Shown here one piece after another: positions 24,101-36,150 of a DNA stretch of 64,000 bases. Origin of the DNA: Orthonyx spaldingii (lineage: Eukaryota; Chordata; Aves; Passeriformes; Orthonychidae); the NCBI GenBank assembly GCA_013397795.1, contig VZTJ01000298.1, forward strand, positions 1-64,000, read 5' to 3'. A program made the translations under genes and the position numbers. Under the pieces are notes generated by a model, which saw only the letters and a program-made list of their open reading frames with translations, made no database searches and was not told the DNA's origin. Every line of letters starts with the position of its first letter. Position 1 is the first letter of the stretch.

Positions 24101-27100
24101 TATAAATGTATAGAACTGAAAATATCTGAACTGTTGGATTATAGTGTGATGGGATGCTGTTACTGGTACTCTGTAATACATTTCATCTTGCTTCAGCAGG
24201 CTGTATCTAGAAGGCTTAAGAGAAGGTTTATAGTAACTCAGATTCACTGTTACGAAAAAGGGAATGCTTTTCAATTTTTGCTTGCTTATGTCTAACTTGA
24301 GGAAAGTCCAGTTGTTTAAACAACAACTCTGTTGATCAGAGTTATAATCTGTCAGCTAATGCTTGCATCAAATCTGCTGTATTTTAATAATAGGCTTGAA
24401 TTGTTTTGCATCTCTCTGAACATAACTTTATATGAATATAGAGATATAAGCAGACTTCTGGTTTCAGCACCTCTGTCTTTTTTGTAGCTGCTTTTCTAAC
24501 CCAGACCGTGTGTCTGGATGATACAACGGTAAAATTTGAAATTTGGGATACAGCTGGGCAAGAGCGGTACCACAGTTTAGCACCCATGTACTACAGAGGA
24601 GCACAAGCAGCTATAGTGGTATACGACATTACAAACGAGGTAAGTACTGGATTGGGGGATTTGGAAGTTACCAGTCTTGCACTGATCTTTAAGCATTTTT
24701 TCTCACTGACTTGTGTGAATCAATTCGTCGTTTTGTAGAATCATAAAATGATTTGGATGGGAAGAAACCTTTAAAGGTCATCTAGTCCAACACTCCTGCC
24801 ATGGGCAGGGATGCCTTCTGCTGGACCAGACTGCTCATTTGATATTGCACTGTGTAATGTCAATTTGTCTCTCTAGACTTTTCTGGCTAAAAGACCATTT
24901 CTAGTTGTTGGGTTGTTTGTTAATATCAAAAAGAGAGAGAGAAAGAAAACAAATTCTCTTGCAGAAGTGTTTCTAACCCACCGTTAAATCAGTTCACGGA
25001 GCTTGAGCTGTTACTCTCATCACGTTGCTGATGGCACTTTTATTTCTGATAGTGAGAGACAGTATTTTAATATTGTATTGTTGCAAATTTTGATTAAGAA
25101 TTGGCAAGGTAGCACAAGCTATTGAGGCCAAAAGCTAAGGTTATTAGATATCTTTTTACTTGAACTTAGAGCAGATAAGCTTCACTTTTTTATGATAAAA
25201 TGAGACTTAAGACCCCAAAGTCTCAAAAAAACCCAGAAATCGTGTACCATAATGAACAGTCCTCAGTAATGAGAAAGGAATTTTGAGGCCTTTTCAATAT
25301 AGTTGTTCATACACTTGATTCTTCCAGAGAAACTGAAATTCCTGTTTTCTCTCTTAACCACTTCTTCCCTTACTCTGCACAAAAATCTTCCTACCGCCTT
25401 ACTTCAGCATTATCCCAGCTAAGCACAGTTGAGAACTAAGGTAGGAATGTTTAATTTTAAAAGCTCAGTTGGCAATTCGGAGTGTGCCTTTGGATTAAGG
25501 TAGCAGCCTTGCATTGGCCTTTTGTGCTTGAAGTGTAGATAACAGAGATGGGAATAAGAGATGAGTACAAAAGGATGATAAAACTCTGTTGCATCATTTT
25601 GCAATCATTAACAGGAGTCCTTTGCCAGAGCGAAAAATTGGGTCAAAGAACTTCAGCGACAAGCAAGTCCTAACATTGTAATAGCTTTAGCAGGAAACAA
25701 AGCTGATCTAGCTAACAAAAGAGCTGTGGATTTCCAGGTATGTACATAACTTTTGTTCATAGAAACTGTATTTTGTTTGAATAGATAGTAAGTAAACCTA
25801 GGGGGAACTTATATGTATAGCCTAGCTAGTTGTTATGGAAGTCATGCTGTTAAATATAAATGTCAACTGAGACTAATTAAATTATACATGCTACCAAAAA
25901 ACCTATTTCTGTACGAGTAATGTGGAGGAATAGACTTTTTAGAATAGTTAATTTGACTTAGACAAATAAAATAATTATTCCTCTATCTTTAACACTAATT
26001 GAATATCTGTTCTTTGATGTGACCTCTTTCTGTCTTCTACCCAAAGTTACCAGTAACTAGAGCTTCAGTGGATGAGATAGCAGTAACTCAGTGTAAACTG
26101 TTCTATCTGGCTTGTCAGACAGAGAATTTTGATTATCATATGATACAAAGCTGATTGATGTGCCTAACTTGCTTAGGCTGTACTGTTGAAGCAGTATTCA
26201 AATTTTAATTGTGCATTTCATGGCATTTCTTTTGGTTCAGTGATTATATCTGTGCTCTCACTGGTGTATTTTATCTTCTACCAAGTTTAATCAAGTCATC
26301 AGAAAATAGCTTCTGAAGTGAATAAAACTAACTGCAGGTAGTTTTGGTCCATTCATGATTGACTGAATTTGAATTAAGATAGTATTTATTAGTCAGTAAT
26401 TTACAGTTTTTAGTCTGTGTTTGGGGTCACTGTGTGAGATACAGCTGCATATAGTAATGAATCTTTTTGTAACTACAGAGAGTTGAATTGTGAAGGTTAG
26501 CAGTGGTTTAAGTGTTTTTCTGCCAGTTTTCTAATTTTATACTTATGTGGCAGTTGACAGGAGACTTTGGCGTTTTATGAAAAATTATACTATTTAACAA
26601 AAATTTCGTATGTGACTGCAGTCAATAATGTAATCAAATTTAACTACCAAAGTAGACCTACTATTTTTTGAACAATTACGGTCTTAACGTTTTTCAAATG
26701 TTAGGGCGTTTGCTACTGTGGATTTATGGGCTTCTTGTGGGCTTGACAGGTTTTTCTCATTGCAGATCACATATTAGATCTCTTATTGAATGCAAAGGCA
26801 GTTACATAATCATAAGCTGGAGATTCTCAGCTGAATTGATTAATAAGGAGTGGCAAAAATAGTAAAGTTCTTATGAGCAGTGTATCAGATTAAAATTCAT
26901 ACTGAAAAGTATGAATACATTCACCATGTAAATGGCAAAATACTTAATAATGCTTATTTGCTGTAATTGTGAATTTGTATCAGGATAATGAAACTGTTCT
27001 GATCCATCTGCCTCAGTGCTTGAAAGATTCACAATAGTTCACAGACTGCCTTTTTTCAGGATAATAATGGACTTGCTGACATTTGATGGCACTTTCTGAA

Positions 27101-29929
27101 GCTGATTTGTTCTTGCTGTTAGAGCTGGTGTTCTGCATTGGGGTTGTCTCCTTCATAAATACTTTCATTTATTATTTAGGTTTGCCTGAGGTTCTTCCAT
27201 TTCTAAGATGAGTAAGGATATTTAAGATTCCATTTCTAGTTGTTTAACTGCTTGGTGGAATTATAACTTCTTCATAGCTGGTGTATAACATATTGTCAGA
27301 TGAGTATTTCCACAGACTTTCTTTCCCAATGCTGTGGAGATTGTTCCTTTGTAGCAATTAAAAGTGCAGTGTGTAATAATTGTATAAGTTTTAATTTTTT
27401 TTAATGAAGTAATGTATTCTTATTTTAACTTTCAGGAAGCACAGGCTTATGCAGATGACAACAGCCTATTGTTCATGGAGACGTCTGCCAAAACATCGAT
27501 GAACGTAAATGAAATATTCATGGCAATTGGTGAGTTTATGAACAAACTGAGAACTTTAAAGGGAATCGTTTTCATGAGATTCAGACCATGACAATCTTCC
27601 TGACCTATGATCTTTGTTTTTCACATAAATTATTTCTGGCATTGAAGTTTCCTTAGGGCCTTTTATTTGTTTAATTTTGTTTAAGCAGCTATCTGAAATC
27701 CAAAAGCTGTGCCAAAGATGGCAATGTGTGCTTAAATTCGGTGTCCAAGTTATAAGTAAAAGACCTTGCATTGAAAAGTAAATCTACTCATATATTTGTA
27801 GACCTAACATAATCTTAGGGATTTCTGTAAAGATGCTAACATGTAGTAGTAAGTATAAACCAAGAATTTTTGTGTATTCCATTGATATACCCAAAATTGT
27901 ATTTAATTGATAATAAACTGTTGGAAGTGTAGGAAAAATAATTCATTTTTAGGCTGGCCACTAATCTATTTAGTAGTAACCGTAATTATAGTAGATGCTT
28001 TGCTAGTGGCTAATAGTAATGTATAGCATCAAATAACATCATTAAATCTGTTTTGTGTGTTGCATCTCTCTAACCCAGTTTTTGTGAAAAAACATCATTG
28101 ATGTTAAAATTAAATGTTTTTGAAGAGGTCTTAAACTTCTGCTTTCCAGGTCAGGAGAGCAGAAGGTAATTTGTGGTGTCCTTCAAACTTCCAGCAGATG
28201 CAAATTAAATTATCACTATAGCAACACTTTATAACAAGTACTTGCTTCATATTAACTATAATGATACAGAAATGCTCAATTACATCATACTGATGAAATT
28301 CCAAAATTAATGTGTTTAATGGTGCAGTTTGCTTCCTGTTTAAAAAAATCCCCAAAATCTGATTTTTTTTTTTTTTTTGGTGATTTGATATATCAACAAT
28401 AATTCTTGCCTCTCCATATTTTAATGAAGTTTACAAAACAAATTTGAGAGAAAAAATGCCCAATTAATAACTGAGTGTTTTGTCTGCAATGTTGTTTGGC
28501 CGTGTGAATATTTTACATCAGTGAGGTGAAATTCAGCTTTGTCAGTGCATCAGAACAAGATCTGTGCAGCAATAGACTCTGAAAGGAAATTTTGATCAGG
28601 CTTTTTAAATATTGCATGTAATTTGGAATGGCCTGCAAAATGTGGATGCAGTTCTCAGGACCATGTCTAAATATGATCTTTAAGCTGAGAGAAAATGAGA
28701 AGTTGAGAGAACTGTTGGATGCAAGCTGCAGCTGCTTGTAAATGGACTGCTTCAGCACTCATTCAGAACTTCCAGTTAAAAAACCCAATGTTAATTCAGT
28801 TCTAGATACAGTTCTAGAATTCAAAACAACATTGCTCTGAAGACATTTTTCTCTTGGTGCATTGTCCCTTTGTAGTGGCTCAGCAGCTTAGTACCATGTG
28901 GATTTTTGGGTTTTATCACAGAACTGTAGAACAGCCCAAGCTGGGAGGGCCCTCAGAAGATCTCTGTGGCCCACCCTTTTGCCCAGCACCCTGAGGTTAT
29001 CTAGCACCACAGCATGTTGATGTCTGCTCTGCGGTTTTTTTGGCTGGGTTTCATTCATTTTAGAAAAAGCTGTTCTTCAAAAAACTGACAGAAGTAATTA
29101 CTTTGGAGTGAAACCATGCAGCTAAACTGTCAAGTGTGCTTGTTGGGTCCTGGTAAGATAGGCCCATGGAAGTCCTTTTGTGTAGAACTCAGTAATTTTC
29201 TGATGGAGAGAAATCTAGGAGAAGCTGCTGCTGAGAAGGGTAACAGTTTTCACCCTTATTTTTCATGTTAAGACTGAGGAGGAACCTTGGAGCTACAAGG
29301 GCAACAAAGAAAGTACCAATCAATTGACTCATAAGAGCTGGAGAGAAGAGGCAGCTTGAAAAAAATAGAAGAGGCTTGATCTAGTCCTGAGGGCCATTTT
29401 ATATGTTGTCTGCAAACAGTTATTCTGGCTGGATATCTGGGAACTGTTTGACCCATTTCTGTCTGTGTTTTGCGCCTTTTCAATGTTTGTGTATCTTTTT
29501 GCACTAACATCCTGGTCTTAAAGCCTGTTCTGTGTGGGTGGATTCCCACATGAGCTGTCATTTACTGGCATAGCACACCTGTGCAGATACATTTTACTTC
29601 TCAAGTTACCCATGTATTTCACTCCTGGAAATCATGGATAAGGTAGCTAATCATTGAGAAGTTAAGTGTCTTCTTTCATTACCAATGCACTGGATCAAAT
29701 CAGATTATACAATGAGTATACTGATATGTGTATAATGTGTTGTTTTGTTTACTCACGTGATTTAATCTTAGTAAAATCTCAGGTTTAACTCTTATTTCCT
29801 GTTCATCTTACAGCAAAAAAATTGCCCAAGAATGAACCACAGAATGCAGGAGCCAGCTCTGCCAGAGGAAGAGGAGTAGACCTTACTGAACCCACACAAC
29901 CACCCAAGAGTCAATGTTGTAGTAACTAA
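20985..29929 (+). CDS. RAB5A: RAB5A, early endosome small GTPase, complete coding sequence in five exons
   Basis: Exons 20985-21147, 24488-24639, 25615-25737, 27436-27529 and 29814-29929 join in frame into 648 bases: 215 residues plus stop, the exact length of vertebrate RAB5A. All introns are GT-AG. Visible motifs are the P-loop GESAVGKS (27-34), switch I with STIGAAFLTQ, DTAGQERY in switch II, NKAD, ETSAK, and the C-terminal CCSN carrying the two prenylated cysteines. RAB5A cycles between GDP and GTP, recruits effectors such as EEA1, rabaptin and VPS34, and drives early endosome fusion. The few differences from human that I recall (N at residue 3, A at 14, and the tail before CCSN) lie in variable regions, so the gene should be functional. 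The ATG at 20985 is the conserved start. Confidence 0.99.
24488..24639 (+). CDS. RAB5A: RAB5A coding exon 2
   Basis: 152 bases from AAFLTQTVCLDDTTVKFEIW through DTAGQERYHSLAPMYYRGAQ to YDITNE. Acceptor TTTTTTGTAG, donor GTAAGT. Carries the end of switch I and all of switch II. Confidence 0.99.
24737..24838 (-). mobile_element. CR1 LINE 3' fragment in RAB5A intron
   Basis: The plus strand reads AGAATCATAAAATGATTTGG, then TTTAAAGGTCATCTAGTCCA and GGGCAGGGATGCC, the complement of the CR1 3' end. It starts about 100 bases after the exon donor. Confidence 0.9.
25615..25737 (+). CDS. RAB5A: RAB5A coding exon 3
   Basis: Forty-one codons from ESFARAKNWVKELQRQ through NIVIALAGNKADLANKRAVD to FQ, including the guanine-specificity motif NKAD. 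Acceptor ATTAACAG, donor GTATGT. Confidence 0.99.
27436..27529 (+). CDS. RAB5A: RAB5A coding exon 4
   Basis: 94 bases reading EAQAYADDNSLLFMETSAKT then SMNVNEIFMAI, carrying the ETSAK motif. Acceptor TAACTTTCAG, donor GTGAGT. Confidence 0.99.
28917..29010 (-). mobile_element. Diverged CR1 LINE 3' fragment
   Basis: CACAGAACTGTAGAACAGCC, then AAGCTGGGAGGGCCC and CCCACCCTTTTGCCCAGCAC, match a diverged CR1 3' end on the minus strand. Confidence 0.65.
29814..29929 (+). CDS. RAB5A: RAB5A last coding exon
   Basis: 116 bases from AKKLPKNEPQNAGASSARGR through GVDLTEPTQPPKSQCCSN and TAA at 29927-29929. This is the hypervariable tail with the dual geranylgeranylation site. Confidence 0.99.
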
Positions 29930-31305
29930 AAGATCAATTGCTTTAAACTGTTCTGAATATTCTTCTGCTTCCTAACTGTTAATAACCATGGAATTGGAGT
30001 GCTTAACCTGGTCCAGTACAGCTTCCAAACAGCGAAGAGACTTACAATAATAGTCAAGTTCATGATACAGAGTTTTCTTTTGACCTAAAATTTTAACATG
30101 CATGTATCCACCACTGGCTGTAATGTTTCAGCAGTAGAGGAGAGATGGAAGCGGAATAAACTTCCTTCAGCTGAAAGGTTTTAAAAATCAGTTGTTATTA
30201 TTAGGGGTGTAGAAGAACTACTTTCTGTGGACCTAATTGGCCAGTTCCTGTAGCCTCAATACTGATCACTGTTATAATAAATAAAATTGGGTCTTCTCGT
30301 AATTCTCAATTGTGCTTTAAAACCTCTTTAGAAACAAACAGGGTCTAAAAATTACTTAAACTTATTTGCAGTATTGATGCAACCAGTTGTTTCTGCAGGT
30401 ATCCACTGTTTAGTTATACATTCCATAGTTTAATAATTTTATTACAAATAATACTTGCATTAACAATTTTAAGAATCCTATGCTTGCCAGAAAGTGGAGT
30501 TTTAGTTGGTATACTGTATGTAAATTATATCAACCCAGTTAGTTGTCTTAATGAATTAGTGATGAATCAAGTCTAACTTCATTTCTAATCTCTTCAGAGG
30601 GTACAGACCAGTAAATTCAACTCTACAACTTAGGATATGGGGTTTTTTGTCCTCTACAAACTGTAAGAGCTCTTCAAGTAAAACCACAACAAACTCGGTG
30701 TCTGTGACTTCTTTCTTGTTTCTGATCATTGCTGGCCATTACAGTTTGTTTTCCCCTAAGGAAAAAAAATAGTGCACTAACGATTATGTACATCCAACTT
30801 GATTTTAAATTTGGATATTAATGTACTGTAAATAGGTACTCTGCATTGTAGTCTACATTTGTTTAATACTTTCTGTAATATTTAAGAGTTGCTTAAAGGT
30901 ATACAGAATGTACAGTTACTTAAAGCTAACTTTTTTCCTCTCTAATCAAAGGGGGTTCTGAGTTCTTCCTTTATGGCTAGAACAGTAATAAATGATGCTC
31001 CTGTATCTGTAACATAAGTACTGCTGTCTGTCAGTAATGAACTTCGCAACTTTGTTTTCCAAAGTACATTTTATTTTGATCAGTCCAGTATATTGCACTA
31101 ATTCTTTTAGTTATTTTCATTATATGAAATCTACAAAGTGTGTCAGAAGAGATGAATTAGTCTATTTAAATGTTGAACTGATAGAAACTTACTTGTGCAG
31201 ATTTTAAATTTGCAGTAATCTGGGTTTAGCAAGGAAAATGACAGTTCACCAGTGTTTAGTTTTATATTGAGGTGCTCAGGTTTGAATAAAGTGGTTTAAA
31301 AAATT
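29930..31305 (+). other. RAB5A: RAB5A 3' UTR
   Basis: AT-rich sequence after the stop, with a proximal AATAAA near 30280-30285 and a distal one at 31285-31290 followed by a T-rich stretch. The distal site gives about 1.37 kb of UTR, close to the length I recall for human. Two alternative polyadenylation sites are therefore likely. Confidence 0.75.
31285..31290 (+). promoter_or_regulatory. RAB5A: Probable main RAB5A polyadenylation signal
   Basis: AATAAA followed within 30 bases by a T-rich element. It is the last canonical signal before the convergent PP2D1 remnant begins at 31489. Confidence 0.65.
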
Positions 31306-31488
31306 TTTTGATTACTGTTTCTTATTGAGGGTTTCAGAAGGTTTTATCGCATTTGTACAGTTCCAGATAAGATGTCTGATTCACTGTATGGGTCAGCCTT
31401 TAAGATGCTTAAAGTAAATTCATGACACAGCTAAATATAAGCTTGTCCTATATATACTGTGGCACTCCAGTCATCTTATGATAAATTT

Positions 31489-32672
31489 TTAAATGTTGAG
31501 GTAATTTGGTATCTTATCACATCCATTTATAAGTACAATCAAAATAGTAATATTCTCTCTTGAACCTGCAGCTAATGCAGTCTTTGCCAGTTGTTCACAA
31601 GGTGACTCGTTGTGTTGCATTGTAGTGTCCCTGAGCTGACTGTGCCTCTTCCTGCAGCTTGTGATTTGCAATTGATCGGGTACATTTTTGCTCCTTTTTC
31701 AAACAGCGGTGGTGGTTTAGAACTCAATGGTGATAACAGTCTTTAGCAATTCTTGACCAGCATCACCTGCAGTTTGTCACAAAATGCATTGGAGTCCATT
31801 TTTTCTGCTAGGTGTGTACTTGAATCAGAATTAGGTGGCATGGTTTTGTCTATTTTCAGGGCAATTTCATGGCTTTAGACCTTGGTGCCAGCACATTCTC
31901 TTGCAGCTATTATGACTGTGACTTGGACCTGTTGCATAGAAAGTGTCAGTTTCTTCTTGCTCTGAAGTCTGTCACTGTGAATGAAAACTTAGGTAAAATT
32001 CTGTACTCAAACTGAGTTCTTCAGTCACCTTGTGTACTAGAATTGGAGTAGTGTTATCTCTCTTCTTTGAATTTACTTCATTGTTACTGAAAGGCACAGT
32101 TCTGGATTGGGTTGATTTTTGTGGTCATTGCTTTCCTTATTAAGAATTCCATTTTTACTTTGCCTATAATTCTTTTTAGAACATTTTCACTGATTTTTTT
32201 TCAGGTTGCCTTTTGAGTCACTCTGAAAAATACCTTTATTGGAATAAAATAGCTGTATTCAATCTTGCAGATGGTTCATCGGGTTTGAGTCAGTTAAGTT
32301 GTCTCCATGAGGGATATCAGATACACATGAAGTGTTGTTTTGTTGAACAGCGTTCATGCATTCTCAAATAATGAGTGAATGTTAAGAGTTGGTGCAAGTA
32401 CTTCAAGTAATCCAAAACACCCCAAAGCCCATTAGAAGCCAAAATTAGAAACTAAGGGACAGATACAATATGAGGTACACGTATAACATGTTTTTTACTG
32501 GATCTCAGTGATGTCCAAGAGCCCTTGTAGTTCTCAGGTATCCCTGTACTAATCTGGTTTATTAGTGCTGATGTTTCCACCATTCTGAAGTGTTTTCTCT
32601 CACTTACATTACAAGTGCTGTGCTCTTGAAAGACAGTGACTCCATTTTTATGTAAGACTGCATGTACATCAT
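31489..32672 (-). pseudogene. PP2D1: PP2D1 remnant, last exon
   Basis: Starts after TTATTTCCACTTCAG with DDVHAVLHKNGVTVFQEHST, continues VSERKHFRM, then after a one-base shift VQGYLRTTRALGHH. Stops and further shifts follow, with FLILASNGLWGVLD and a diverged serine/lysine-rich middle part. The end is an intact frame containing EQLAKTALAAGSRENITILI and INGCDK, stopping with TAA at 31489. Confidence 0.9.
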
Positions 32673-35600
32673 CTGAAGTGGAAATAATATTTATGGCATA
32701 TTGGGTTTTTTAAAGATACTGCTGTTACAGTAACAGTCTTCTCTTAAGGACTGGGAAAGAACCTGAGATCATAGTTAATAATCTACTGTCACAGGCAACA
32801 ATATGTCTGTCATTGGATCTGGTCCTATTACAGCAAAGTTTTCTGTTGTTTTTCCACTTCCATTCTTAGAAGACTGTTCTGAAATCTTAATCTCCTGACT
32901 GCAAATAAACTGTTATGAGGAGTCTTAAGTGACATTTCATTCAGCTTAAAGTGCAGTCTAATATGAAAAATATGCACCTGTTTAAAAACCAGTCAAGATG
33001 GAACTTTTTCATTTTTCTCAAATACTTTTTTTTCCCTCATATGAGAATGCGTGCTTTCAAGTGTCTGAATGAACTCATCAAGAAGTTTCAGGCTCAGACT
33101 GTTTCTAGCAGCCTACAATTTTTAGTACCTGAAAATAATTTGGACATGATGTAGGATTTACCATTTACTTACATGATGCCTTAAATCTCTTACTTAGTTA
33201 AGGCACCCAAGGGAGCAAGAATTCTTAGACATTTTGGGAAGTTGAGGACTAATTGCTTTGCTTTAGGAGGAAGAGGTATTTTGCCTTTCCCTCAACATTT
33301 CTGAAATCTGAGAATTAAAGGTGTTGAAAATTGGAACACTGCAGAGGACTGGACATGTCAGATTTGAATGCAGAGCATAAAGGAAGGAACTCTGAACCAA
33401 AGTGCTGTATTGTTTGAGATCCTATGTAGCTGCCCTGAGAGACCATTTCTTTTGTTAGGGAAGGTGTTCAGACTGCTCCGATGTGTTGGCATAAGGGCAA
33501 AAGCAATGCCAGACAGAAGGAACTTGCTTGGGATGTGGTAGCTTTCTAGACATGAAGTTGGCTGCAGTGTGTTCATTTGTATTGTATTTTTAATATCATC
33601 TAGCTAGACTGGGGCACAGACCTCTGAAAAGGGGTGAATAAGTAGGCATTGCTTACACAGTAGTTGTGTTTCTTGGGCAGCATTGGCATCATTGAGTGCA
33701 GGAGATGGTTAAGTGTAGTCTGTGAAGGCAGATTGCTTCTGCCTTAAATCAGAAAATGATTCAAAATACCAAACTGAAGGAAGCACCTTTTTAATTAAAC
33801 TGTAGATGCCTTAAGTTGAGCTCTGTGTTTCCTTGTGTTTGCTTCTCCCTCCCTCTGATTTCAATGGAAAGCTAGAAGAATGTGTAAAATACCCCTTGAA
33901 CCCTTGGACGAAGACCACCAACTGTAAGCATAACAAAGGGCATAATATAACTCATGTGGAACAATTTGACTGCAAGAAAGAGTAAAATCTAGTCCCTTTT
34001 GGATGCAAGTCTCTCTTGTCTACAAACCAGAGACAGGGCAAAAGAATCAACAAAACTTAGCTGACCTATCAATATGGGATTAAATGAAGAAGACAGAGCT
34101 GGCCTGTGTTGCCATCTCCTGCTCCTTGTATCTGACCATTCTCTTTAGTTCCTTATCTGGAGCTGAAGGAACATATCTGTACTTCTGTGAGAACACACTC
34201 CTTGGGGGGAAAATGAAGGTTCATGTTGTGTGATTTTTTTTGGTGGAAGATTCATAGTATTAGATAAAGTAAATGTTATTTAGCAGTGGTTCAAAATGTC
34301 GATTTTAATAATAAAAGGTTTAAAGTATCTCTGAACTTCAAACCTTAACTTCTTAGCAGAGCTTGAATTTGTGGTATCCTTAAATTGCAGCCAGCATGAA
34401 ACCCTCGCTGTGAGGAATGAATGGAGGCAGGTAACAAGAGCAAAAAGAAATCTGGTAGAGAATTCACCCAGCCTAAGCTGTTGCCTTCATCAGTCTCTGG
34501 AATAAAATGGGTTTCTGTCCCAGTAAGGTGGAAACAAATGCATCTGAAAACATTGCCACCTTTATGTGAGTTCATGCTGTGTTCCAGTAAAAGTGTGACT
34601 GCATTTCCTGAAAGAATAACTGAGTTAGTGCCAAACTACCTGTTTTGATACCTGTGCAGTAAAGACAGCTTGTTTGAGGTAGAGTACAGCTGTAGCAGCA
34701 AGCATTGAAGAATGGAGGTGGTGGGATACACCACGGTTACCTATTTCAGTGTCAGTGCATGATCAAGTTGGTTTGCAGTGTTTCTCAGACTGGCAGATGG
34801 CAAATTATTGTTAGGCAAAAACTTTTTTTTAATATCTGGAATTGAGTTTTTTTCAAATGTGGAACATGAATTTTTAGTCCTGAAAACAAGCCTCTCAAAT
34901 GGTTCTCCCTTTTCCTACTGCTCTTTGACTCTCTTCATTAATTTAGATCAAATTTCATATGAAGAAATGCAATGAAGTCTTACAAGTTTGTGAATGCACA
35001 CATCACAGAAAGAAAGAGTGCCTCTGATGTCAGCTGCCGTGTCAGCCCACTCCTTACTGATGCCAGGAAGAGTGATAGAAAAGTAGTGTAGTGCTGGGCA
35101 TGTGCTTCAAGCAGAGACTGGAAGAGAATGTGGCTGTAGACACAAATCCATTGGAAACTCTTGACCCACCAGCTTTTTTTACTTAACTATGCTTGGGCAG
35201 TCCTTTGTGGGAAAGCAAGTATCTTGTTTGTAATCTTACAGCCCCCTTGTGTACACAAGAGGGCTTAACTGTTACAAAAATCACCAGGTGGGAAGATACA
35301 ATGACTAGAGTTGCTAGCCTGCAATAGCTTTTTCTAGTGTTCCTTGTAGCAGGGGCGGGTGCAGAAGCATTAGGAATGTATCTTTTCTGCTTGTAATAAA
35401 TAACAGATTCCGTGCTAAAGAAAAGCAAACCAAGGTTCTACTTCATAAGGAAACTGGTCTGAATAGTTCTTTCATAACAGTAAAATACAACAGAAAAGTA
35501 ATAATTCAGATTATTCCCTCAAATCATGTTTTCAGTTTGCTGGTAGCAAAATATGGTGGCACTTAGTCCAATGAAACAAATGAATTAAAGGAATATCTTA

Positions 35601-35694
35601 AGCATATTTCATTGACACTAGGACTTTATCAGATCAAAACTCAGATTTGTGATTGCCTGTCCTACAGTGATGACACCTTAAACCTCATGATTAA

Positions 35695-35712
35695 AAAAAT
35701 AATAATAATAAA
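35695..35712 (+). repeat. Short A-rich (AAT)n run
   Basis: AAAAAAATAATAATAATAAA-like simple sequence within the PP2D1 intron. Confidence 0.6.
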
Positions 35713-35990
35713 TCATACTATTCTTACAGATGTCACTTGTGTGTTATGGAATGCTTCCTAATTCTGTATTTTACATTCATAAACTGACTTAAATGCTTTC
35801 ATTCAAATACTGTGCTCAGGCACAATTCAGCTTATCTAGTAAGCTGAATACTATTGTCTGATAGCAGTATCGGTTGTGAGGGAATTTATCATGTCTCCTT
35901 CACATTGTCAAGCTAAAGGAATTGCTGCTTTTTATCTCCAGATACCAACTGCCAATAAATCTCTAGATTAATTTATGCTTTATGCTTGCC

Positions 35991-36102
35991 TTTTTTTTTT
36001 TTTTTTTNNNNNNNNNNNNNNNNNNNNNNNNNNNNNNNNNNNNNNNNNNNNNNNNNNNNNNNNNNNNNNNNNNNNTCACTTTTTTTTTTTTTTTTTTTTT
36101 TT
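35991..36102. repeat. Poly-T tract split by a 68-base assembly gap
   Basis: T-run to 36007, N from 36008 to 36075, then TCAC and another 23 T to 36102. The gap was probably caused by the homopolymer. Confidence 0.95.
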
Positions 36103-36150
36103 TAATTGGCTGAAGGGAATAAAAGAAATCCTGGTGTGGAATATACATAC

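Larger units (their letters stand above)
32673..36150 (-). other. PP2D1: Intron of the PP2D1 remnant
   Basis: About 3.5 kb, AT-rich, with no recognised exon on either strand. Contains a poly-T tract with an assembly gap next to the donor. Confidence 0.7.
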
